Part shown: positions 27,830 to 34,423 of the stretch, in pieces
Layout of the letters: each line of letters opens with the position of its first letter
Numbering within the stretch: the stretch's first letter is position 1
From: Clostridia bacterium
GTDB lineage: Bacteria > Bacillota > Clostridia > UBA1381
Length of the DNA: 64,000 bases
Assembly (NCBI GenBank): GCA_017551095.1
Contig: JAFZMQ010000007.1
Span: 47,419-111,418, forward strand
Direction of reading: 5' to 3'
Translations under genes and position numbers: made by a program
The notes under the pieces: model-generated
Databases searched by the model: none
What the model was told of the DNA's origin: nothing
Seen by the model: only the letters and a program-made list of their open reading frames with translations

Positions 27830-28819
27830 GTGAAATTTTCAATAGGATACCAGCTAACATCAACTACTGATTTTTTGCAAACGATAATATCAAATAAGGA
27901 CAGCATATATGAGGTGTATTTCGCTTGGGACGGCTTTGCAAACGGACGCAATACTACATATATCGCAAGAGATTTTTCGGAATGGGACGCTCAAAAAAGA
28001 AAGATGAGCGACATCCGGACTCTTTCAGAAAACGGGATAAAGCTTAATTTGTTATTTAATGCAACCTGTTACGGTGCAGAAAGCCTATCAAAATCGTTTT
28101 TTGAAAGTATCGGCAATACAACAGATTTTGTGCAAAGCTCTTTCGGATTAAGTTCAATTACCACTACTTCCCCACTAATCGCCAAATTCATAAAAGATAA
28201 TTTCCCTGATATTGACGTACGGGCTTCGGTCAATATGTCAATAGGGACGATAGATGGTATGGAATATATTGAACCGTATTTTGACAGTTTCTACATGGCA
28301 CGTGAATTGAACAGGGATTTTACCGCAATTAAAAGATTAAAAAAATGGTGTGATGATAACGGTAAAGGGTTATTTGCCTTAGCAAACAGCGGATGCCTTA
28401 ATAATTGCTCCGCACATATTTTCCACGACAATCTCGTATCGCACGAAAACGATATAAGAAAAATGGATAACGGATATGTGTTCCGGGGAATATGCAAGGA
28501 GTATTTGTCAAACCCAAAGCATATTGAGTCAATATTTGATGTTACAAATTTTATAAGGCCGGAAGATGTTAATCTGTATGAAGGACTGTTCCCCGCTTTA
28601 AAACTTGCTACACGGGTATCAAACAATCCTATTAAAATTTTAAAGGCTTATATTGAAAACCAAAAGTTTTCGGGCAGTGTTTTCGATTTGCTCGAACCAA
28701 ACCATACAAATACAATTTATCCTTACCTGCTGGATAACAGCAAAATAAAGAAAACGGTAACAAATGAAAGATTAGAATATTCAGGATTAGAATCTGCACT
28801 AATCAGATTGGAGGAGTGA
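27830..28819 (+). CDS. U32-peptidase-like protein with putative Fe-S cysteines
   Basis: 329 residues, starting at GTG 27830 after AAGGG. The first 70 residues look like a TIM-barrel start (IYEVYFAWDGFANGR, IRTLSENGIKLNLLFNATC). ANSGCLNNCSAHIFHDN strongly resembles the cysteine-bearing block of the U32 family (PrtC, UbiU, UbiV, RlhA). Candidate cluster ligands are Cys80, Cys189, Cys193 and Cys222. In UbiU and UbiV, four such cysteines hold a [4Fe-4S] cluster used for oxygen-independent hydroxylation. No signal peptide. It is the first gene of the operon; its stop overlaps the ribosome-site region of the next gene. The relation is distant and the reaction is unknown. Confidence 0.68.
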   Translation: MKFSIGYQLTSTTDFLQTIISNKDSIYEVYFAWDGFANGRNTTYIARDFSEWDAQKRKMSDIRTLSENGIKLNLLFNATCYGAESLSKSFFESIGNTTDFVQSSFGLSSITTTSPLIAKFIKDNFPDIDVRASVNMSIGTIDGMEYIEPYFDSFYMARELNRDFTAIKRLKKWCDDNGKGLFALANSGCLNNCSAHIFHDNLVSHENDIRKMDNGYVFRGICKEYLSNPKHIESIFDVTNFIRPEDVNLYEGLFPALKLATRVSNNPIKILKAYIENQKFSGSVFDLLEPNHTNTIYPYLLDNSKIKKTVTNERLEYSGLESALIRLEE

Positions 28820-28821
28820 AA

Positions 28822-29901
28822 ATGTTAACAAGCAAAATGATTAAGGACGCTGCTTTTGAAGCAGGTGCAGACAAATGCGGAATAGGTCCTATGTCTCGGT
28901 TTGAGGGTGCTCCTCCCGAAATGGACCCGCGAAATCTGTTCCCGACAGCAAAAAGCTGTATAGCATTTGCTTTCAGAATACCCCGCGGCGTTCAGCGAGG
29001 CATTGAGGAAGGAACGCAATTTTACCAGTATCCGTCCATGGCATACGGCGGCATAAACGAAATCTATGCTCCCGCCGTTTTATACCATGTGGGAAAGGTC
29101 ATTGAAGATGAGGGCTATGAAGCGGTAGTTTACAGAAATACCGGTGCACGAGGCGTCGTTTCCGATATGGACGGCAGTCCCGGCAACACTCTTTCTCCGG
29201 AGGAGCAAATAGAGGTAAGCAAACACGCAAAGGGCAAAACTGCTCATCACAGAAGCGTTCAGTTTACCAGAGAAACAGGCGAAGGCAAAGTGCCGCCCGA
29301 TATTCAGTTTCAATTCAGATTAGCGGCCGTGGCATGTGGGCTTGGAGAAATAGGTTGGAGCAAAATGCTTCTTACCCCCGAATTCGGACCGTTGCAGCGT
29401 GTGGCATTCATTTTTACCGATGCTGAACTTGAATATGATGAAATGTATAGCGGTGAGCCGCTTTGCAGAAGATGCGGCGCTTGTGTAAGAGAATGTCCCG
29501 GCTCGTGTATTCCGCCACTTAATTCCGGTAAAACTGTAAGAGTAAATCTTGCCGGTAAAATCTGCGAATGGGGCGACATTGATATGTGGCGTTGCTACGC
29601 ATTTTATACACATACCGGCAGATATTATAATCCGTTTGTACCAAAAGAAGTGTTTGATGAAAATAAGGACGGCTCACTCAACCTGCTTGAAGGAGTAACC
29701 GATATAGCAAACGAAAAAGAGGTAATGAAGGTTTATACAAGCCTTGAAAAATACTTCCCCAGCTGGGTTGGTTACAATATGGCAAAATGCGGCGGATGCA
29801 TCCGTGCATGTGTAAGTATGCTTGAAAAAAAGGGCGGCTGCATGGAAGGAAGATTTGATAAGCCCCTCCGCACAGGAAAAGCATGGAGGATGGACAGATG
29901 A
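28822..29901 (+). CDS. QueG-like double-[4Fe-4S] protein (paralogue 1)
   Basis: 359 residues from the ATG at 28822 (GGAGG 7 bases upstream). The N-terminal half resembles the corrinoid-binding half of QueG and reductive dehalogenases (AAFEAGADKCGIGPMSRF, and ACGLGEIGWSKMLLTPEFGPLQRVAFIFTD). The ferredoxin half has CRRCGACVREC (Cys215, 218, 221, 225), then Cys258 in DMWRCYAF and CGGCIRAC (Cys323, 326, 330), enough for two cubane clusters. The HEAT tail of full-length QueG is absent. It is the longest of three tandem paralogues, with a unique insert of about 45 residues near 112-157. Corrinoid binding is inferred from similarity only. Confidence 0.78.
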   Translation: MLTSKMIKDAAFEAGADKCGIGPMSRFEGAPPEMDPRNLFPTAKSCIAFAFRIPRGVQRGIEEGTQFYQYPSMAYGGINEIYAPAVLYHVGKVIEDEGYEAVVYRNTGARGVVSDMDGSPGNTLSPEEQIEVSKHAKGKTAHHRSVQFTRETGEGKVPPDIQFQFRLAAVACGLGEIGWSKMLLTPEFGPLQRVAFIFTDAELEYDEMYSGEPLCRRCGACVRECPGSCIPPLNSGKTVRVNLAGKICEWGDIDMWRCYAFYTHTGRYYNPFVPKEVFDENKDGSLNLLEGVTDIANEKEVMKVYTSLEKYFPSWVGYNMAKCGGCIRACVSMLEKKGGCMEGRFDKPLRTGKAWRMDR

Positions 29902-30248
29902 TAGAAACTGTCGAAAAGCATTTGGGCGGATTTTATAGTATGACGAATACAGACAAATGGCAAGTGGCATATATTACATATTCCGATGCTTACGGAGAAC
30001 CAAAAGAACTGAAACGCCATATGACAACCGACGAGGTCGTAATCCTCATAAACGGCAATGCGACCTTATATACCTATGAAAATGACAAGGTAACCTCTGT
30101 CGAAATGAAAAAAAATGTTGTATATAACATAAGGAAAGCAACATGGCATCATTTAAAAGTGAGCAAAGATGCGTTTTTGATTGTTGTTGAGAATAGTGAT
30201 GTTACCAAAGAATCTACGGAAAGGATGACTGTGAATGCTGACTGCTGA
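29898..30248 (+). CDS. Small cupin-like protein
   Basis: 116 residues from the ATG at 29898, which overlaps the previous stop by 4 bases (ATGA) and has GGAGG 8 bases upstream. The pattern fits one cupin-type beta barrel: LKRHMTTDEVVILINGNATLY, then VYNIRKATWHHLKVSKDAFLIVVEN. Histidines in KRHMTTDE and WHHLK could bind metal, but the classical cupin motifs are incomplete. It resembles small ligand-sensing or sugar-acid cupins. It sits between paralogues 1 and 2 and overlaps the latter by 14 bases, so it clearly belongs to the operon. Confidence 0.7.
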   Translation: MIETVEKHLGGFYSMTNTDKWQVAYITYSDAYGEPKELKRHMTTDEVVILINGNATLYTYENDKVTSVEMKKNVVYNIRKATWHHLKVSKDAFLIVVENSDVTKESTERMTVNADC

Positions 30249-31140
30249 TTTTATAAAAAGAAAAGCTAAGGAGTTGGGTGCAACAACTTGCGGTATCGGT
30301 GATATTTCCTATTATGAAGGATGTGAACCGCAAAGAAACCCAAAATGCATATTACCTAATGCAACATGTATTATAGGCTTCGGTATGAAAATTCCAACTG
30401 CACTGTATGATGCAATGGATAACAAGGCTCAGTACTACAATTATACTAATCTTGGCGTCAAGTACATAGACGAAGGCTTTGTAGAGATTTTACTGTTAAA
30501 AATGGCACGTATTATTGAAAATGCAGGGTTTGACGCCTGTTTGCAAAGAAGCGTTCCGGGGCTTAGAATTAAGGGAGACAGCTCCACTTCACCCGAAGTC
30601 AGCCAGACGTACGAGCTAAGATATGCAGAGCCTGTTGCAGAAGGAAAACCCGCTCCGGAAGTAATAATAGACTTTAATAAAGCCGCCGTTATATGCGGCT
30701 TGGGTTCAATCGGAATGAATAACAAGATTATCGCTCCAAAATACGGTACATATATGCGATATGCATTTATTATAACAGATATGCCGTTAGAGTGTGACGA
30801 GCCGTTTAAAGATGACCTTTGCGATAAATGCGGCGAATGCATTAAGGCATGTCCCGGAAAAGCAATAGACGAAAACGGTGTGGATTCATGGCAATGCAGC
30901 GTTTATTATCGGGGAGCTCATAAATCAAATCCGTTTATGAAGGATGATTTCTTGGCTGATAATCCCGATCGCGAAAAAATAATAAACGGTGAGATGAAGT
31001 TTGACCGGGATTCTGCAAAAGCAATCTATCCTGAGCTAAAATTCCTGCCTAACACACATTTCGGATATGTTCCGTGCCTTTGCGGTAAAAAATGCGAAAC
31101 GGTATGCTATAAGCATTTAAAGGAGGTTGGCAGAATATGA
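30235..31140 (+). CDS. QueG-like double-[4Fe-4S] protein (paralogue 2)
   Basis: 301 residues. Same layout as paralogue 1: N-terminal KELGATTCGIGDISYYEG, then VICGLGSIGMNNKIIAPKYG (the QueG GLGWIGKN-type block), CDKCGECIKAC (Cys196, 199, 202, 206), Cys221 in DSWQCSVYY and the C-terminal CLCGKKCETVC (Cys281, 283, 287, 291). No HEAT tail. It overlaps the cupin gene by 14 bases and paralogue 3 by 4 bases. The DNA for its first cluster motif is identical over 43 bases (30818-30860) to that of paralogue 3 (31678-31720). A redox role is firm in general terms; the substrate is unknown. Confidence 0.78.
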   Translation: MLTADFIKRKAKELGATTCGIGDISYYEGCEPQRNPKCILPNATCIIGFGMKIPTALYDAMDNKAQYYNYTNLGVKYIDEGFVEILLLKMARIIENAGFDACLQRSVPGLRIKGDSSTSPEVSQTYELRYAEPVAEGKPAPEVIIDFNKAAVICGLGSIGMNNKIIAPKYGTYMRYAFIITDMPLECDEPFKDDLCDKCGECIKACPGKAIDENGVDSWQCSVYYRGAHKSNPFMKDDFLADNPDREKIINGEMKFDRDSAKAIYPELKFLPNTHFGYVPCLCGKKCETVCYKHLKEVGRI

Positions 31141-32114
31141 GACAAGCGATAATAGACACCGCGTTAAAATTTGATGCGGATATAGTCGGGTTTGCACCTG
31201 CTTCAAGATTTGATAAGGATGACCCTGTATTCAAGATTCTTCCAACCGCAAAAACGGTTATCGGGCTCGGATTCCGAGTGTTACGCGGAGAATTAAGATG
31301 CGTGGAAGAGGGTACGACATATTATCAATATACCACAATGGGTGTTGAAAATCTGGAAGAAACCGTAATGCCGTTTGCACTTTTAAGAATCAGTAATCTT
31401 ATAGAGGAAAACGGGTTTGAAGCCATACCCCAAAGGCGAAATCAGCTTATAATGAACGAAGAAAATGAAACCAATCCCGAAGTTGATTACGGCGACATTG
31501 TTCGCGGCGTAAAGGCGGAAAATCAGATTGATTTCAATAAATGTGCAGTTCTTTGCGGATTGGGAGAAAAGGGGTTATCAGGTGCTGTTTTAAATGATGA
31601 TTACGGTCCGTTTATAAGGTACTGCTTTATAATAACAGACGCGGAACTCACGCCCACTCCTATGTATGAGCCGCATATTTGCGATAAATGCGGCGAATGC
31701 ATTAAGGCATGTCCCGGAAATGCGATAGACAAAAACGGCAAAATGGACACATGGCGGTGTGCCGTTTACTATAACGGTGGAAACGGCAGCAAAAATCCGT
31801 TTATGCCGCCCAACGCTTTTGAAGATTTCGATAACAGGCTTGACATAATTAACGGTACTGCAAAATTTGATGCCGAGGAAGCAAAGCATATACTGGATAA
31901 CATCTATTTTTATCCGCCTGCTAAACACTATTACAGGACCTCAATTTGCGGCAGAGCCTGTGACAGAGCATGTTATATACATCTTGAAGAAAAGGGCATT
32001 CTTAAAAAAGGCTTTAAAAGCAAGTTCAGAAGCGGCGAAGACTGGAAATTAAGTACAAAGCAGTTTATAACCAAAAAAAGAGAAAAAGAATGGCATTTCA
32101 GCGGAAGAACATAA
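31137..32114 (+). CDS. QueG-like double-[4Fe-4S] protein (paralogue 3)
   Basis: 325 residues, starting at an ATG that overlaps the previous stop (ATGA). N-terminal ALKFDADIVGFAPASRF, then VLCGLGEKGLSGAVLNDDYG, CDKCGECIKAC (Cys182, 185, 188, 192), Cys208 in DTWRCAVYY and SICGRACDRAC (Cys271, 275, 279). The C-terminal tail is basic (KKGFKSKFRSGEDWKL) and ends without a HEAT domain. The GLGEKG block departs from GLGWIG at the place where QueG contacts cofactor, so the three paralogues may have different roles, for example one catalytic and others electron-carrying. That is inference. Confidence 0.78.
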   Translation: MRQAIIDTALKFDADIVGFAPASRFDKDDPVFKILPTAKTVIGLGFRVLRGELRCVEEGTTYYQYTTMGVENLEETVMPFALLRISNLIEENGFEAIPQRRNQLIMNEENETNPEVDYGDIVRGVKAENQIDFNKCAVLCGLGEKGLSGAVLNDDYGPFIRYCFIITDAELTPTPMYEPHICDKCGECIKACPGNAIDKNGKMDTWRCAVYYNGGNGSKNPFMPPNAFEDFDNRLDIINGTAKFDAEEAKHILDNIYFYPPAKHYYRTSICGRACDRACYIHLEEKGILKKGFKSKFRSGEDWKLSTKQFITKKREKEWHFSGRT

Positions 32115-32154
32115 TTTTGAAAAAGCCATTTATAATAAAGGAGTGTATGATAAA

Positions 32155-33411
32155 ATGAGAGAAAAAATGAAAATTTGTGTAGTAGGATGCGGCAGATTCA
32201 GCCCGTTCTTTGTACCGCTTTTTAAAGCGGACCCGATTGTTGAAGAAGTTTTCGTGTGCGATTTGAAAAGAGACCGTGCAGAAAAATTTGCCAAAGATTT
32301 TGATGTAAAAATAATAGATACATATGAGGAAGTATTGGCATCAAAAGAAATCAATGCCGTAGCTGTTTTTACACAGCGTTTTACTCACGGTCAGATGGTA
32401 ATAAGAGCTTTAAAAGCAGGAAAGCATGTATATAGCTCCGTTCCGTGTGCCGTTAGCGTTGATGAAATAAAGGAAATCGAAAGACTTGTAAGAGAGACAA
32501 GGCTTACATATTCCATGGGCGAAACAGGTTTCTACCGTGCTCCTGCATGTTTCTGCCGAAAAGAATTTGCAAAAGGCACATTCGGCAGATTTACATACGG
32601 CGAGGCTCAATATAACCATGATATACGCAATATGGAACAGAGTTTCCGCAGCTCAGGCGGTGAGGACTGGAAGAAATTTGCAGGTATACCTCCTTTCTTC
32701 TATCCGTCACATTCAACAGCTATGATTCTTTCAACTATGCCCGGAGTATATGCAAAGAAAGTTGTAGCCTTCGGTTTCAGAAATAGTGAAAGAACTGATA
32801 TTTACGGCACAGACGGTCAAAATAATTATGATAATCCGTTTTCAAATGAAACTATGTTATTGGAGCTGTCAAACGGCGGTATTGTCAGATTATGCGAAAA
32901 CCGCTGCATAGGCTGGTTAGCTCCTGAAACATACATCGCTCAATTCTACGGCGACAGTGCCGGATATGAATTCTCCGTTGCAAGACACAGTTTGTCGCAT
33001 TGGAATCCTGAGGATATTCACAAAACAATTATGGAGGACGTTACAGACAAACTTCAACCTAAGTCTGTTGCAGAACTTATTAAAAAGGATTACAATGACG
33101 CAATCCAACAAATTGCCGGTGGCTTAGGATTCTTTGAGGCTGCTCCCGTTCAGCCAACCGAGCGTATACCGAAAGAATATAAGGATATACATAACGGTCA
33201 TAACGGCACACATCATTTCCTTATCGACGACTTCTGCCGTGCATATGAAACGGGCAAACTTTCACCTACAAATATCTGGGAAGTTGCAAGATACAACATC
33301 CCCGGTCTTATTGCACATCAATCCGCTTTGGCGGGTGGTCAGCCCATGGATGTTCCGGATCTCGGAAATCCGCCTGAGGATTGGGAAGTATTATCCTGGG
33401 ATAAGAGATAA
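32155..33411 (+). CDS. Gfo/Idh/MocA-type oxidoreductase without the EKP motif
   Basis: 418 residues from the ATG at 32155 (AAAGGAG upstream; an earlier GTG coincides with that site). Rossmann start KICVVGCGRFSPFFVPLF and the acidic residue in VFVCDL suit NAD(P). The usual EKP lysine motif after GKHVY is replaced by SSVPCAVS, as in some family branches that do not act as ordinary dehydrogenases. The C-terminal half has family features (YSMGETGFYRAPACFCRKEF, GGIVRLCENR). It belongs to the same plus-strand run as the iron-sulfur genes (40-base gap). It likely acts on a sugar or cyclitol derivative by hydride transfer. Confidence 0.85.
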   Translation: MREKMKICVVGCGRFSPFFVPLFKADPIVEEVFVCDLKRDRAEKFAKDFDVKIIDTYEEVLASKEINAVAVFTQRFTHGQMVIRALKAGKHVYSSVPCAVSVDEIKEIERLVRETRLTYSMGETGFYRAPACFCRKEFAKGTFGRFTYGEAQYNHDIRNMEQSFRSSGGEDWKKFAGIPPFFYPSHSTAMILSTMPGVYAKKVVAFGFRNSERTDIYGTDGQNNYDNPFSNETMLLELSNGGIVRLCENRCIGWLAPETYIAQFYGDSAGYEFSVARHSLSHWNPEDIHKTIMEDVTDKLQPKSVAELIKKDYNDAIQQIAGGLGFFEAAPVQPTERIPKEYKDIHNGHNGTHHFLIDDFCRAYETGKLSPTNIWEVARYNIPGLIAHQSALAGGQPMDVPDLGNPPEDWEVLSWDKR

Positions 33412-33494
33412 TATAAGGGTAATGCTTAATATAGTAATCAATTTTGCTTTACAGGCAAGATATAATCTTTATATTTAAAGAGGAGGCGATTTTA

Positions 33495-34352
33495 ATGAGA
33501 GAATTAGATACTGTTCTGATAAATAACAGGAATTTTGGCATCAACTATCATGACGACCTTAATAAATGCGAACTGCATACACATTCATTTATTGAAATAG
33601 CCTATACCTTGTCAGGAAAAGCAACGCATATTCTTAACGGAAAATCGGTGGCTATAAAAGAAAATGACTATGTTATCATCGAGCCTGGCAGTAAACATCA
33701 ATACATTAAGACCGGACCGGAAAATCTGTCTGTATTAAACTGTATTTTTACTGCAAACTTTCCCTACCCTTATGCTACGGTCAATTCGTTTTATGAGTGT
33801 ATAAAGAATCCGTCATTAAATATAAACACAAAGGACATAAAGCCTGAACAGATAAGCGGAGTGTATCACGACAGTACCGGCGAAATCAGGCAGCTGTTTC
33901 TCCTGCTTCAAAACGAGTATAAAAACAAGGATTACAAATATACACTTGTAGCCAGAAGGCTTTTGAATGTAATTATTTTGCTTACCGTAAGGTCCTTATC
34001 ACCAAATAATACAACAAGTACTTTTATTTCAGAAACGATAAAAGACTATGTATCCGTTCACTATGCGGAGCATAATGTTTTGCAGGTGATAGGAGAGCAA
34101 CTTAATTACAGCGTTCCTTATCTGAGCAAAAAATTTCAATCCGAAGCCGGTGAATCCTTTAAGTCCTATCAGCAAAAAATACGAATAAATGAAGCGGCAT
34201 CGCTACTTATACAACCTGATATTTCAATAGATGAAATATCAAATTTAGTCGGCTATACGGACATAAAGTATTTTATAAAGGTCTTTACCAAAAAACGCGG
34301 CATATCGCCCTCCAAATTCAAAAAACTCTATGGCTCGTCAATAAATAAATGA
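33495..34352 (+). CDS. AraC-family transcriptional regulator (2)
   Basis: 285 residues from the ATG at 33495, with AGGAGG 8 bases upstream. Cupin sensor half (CELHTHSFIEIAYTLSGKATHIL, DYVIIEPGSKHQYI) and a C-terminal double HTH (VIGEQLNYSVPYLSKKFQSEAGESF and IDEISNLVGYTDIKYFIKVFTKKRGISPSKF). It is the last gene of the redox run and could regulate it by feedback, or the minus-strand polysaccharide locus that begins to its right. It ends at the strong terminator at 34375. Confidence 0.9.
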   Translation: MRELDTVLINNRNFGINYHDDLNKCELHTHSFIEIAYTLSGKATHILNGKSVAIKENDYVIIEPGSKHQYIKTGPENLSVLNCIFTANFPYPYATVNSFYECIKNPSLNINTKDIKPEQISGVYHDSTGEIRQLFLLLQNEYKNKDYKYTLVARRLLNVIILLTVRSLSPNNTTSTFISETIKDYVSVHYAEHNVLQVIGEQLNYSVPYLSKKFQSEAGESFKSYQQKIRINEAASLLIQPDISIDEISNLVGYTDIKYFIKVFTKKRGISPSKFKKLYGSSINK

Positions 34353-34374
34353 CCGAAGTCTTAGCGTTTAGCTA

Positions 34375-34417
34375 AAAATGCACAGTTTGCATAATGTTTA
34401 TGCAAACTGTGCATTTT
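34375..34417. terminator. Strong bidirectional terminator
   Basis: A perfect 19-bp stem (34375-34393 with 34399-34417) and a 5-base loop, A/T-flanked on both sides. It separates the plus-strand redox operon from the converging polysaccharide locus. Confidence 0.92.
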
Positions 34418-34423
34418 CATTTA

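Noticed and set aside
28822..32114. QueG-like genes as the missing queuosine reductase for the queA and tgt genes in this window
   Set aside because: Three tandem copies without HEAT tail, in an operon with AraC, cupin and Gfo/Idh genes, fit a catabolic redox role better. Not fully excluded.
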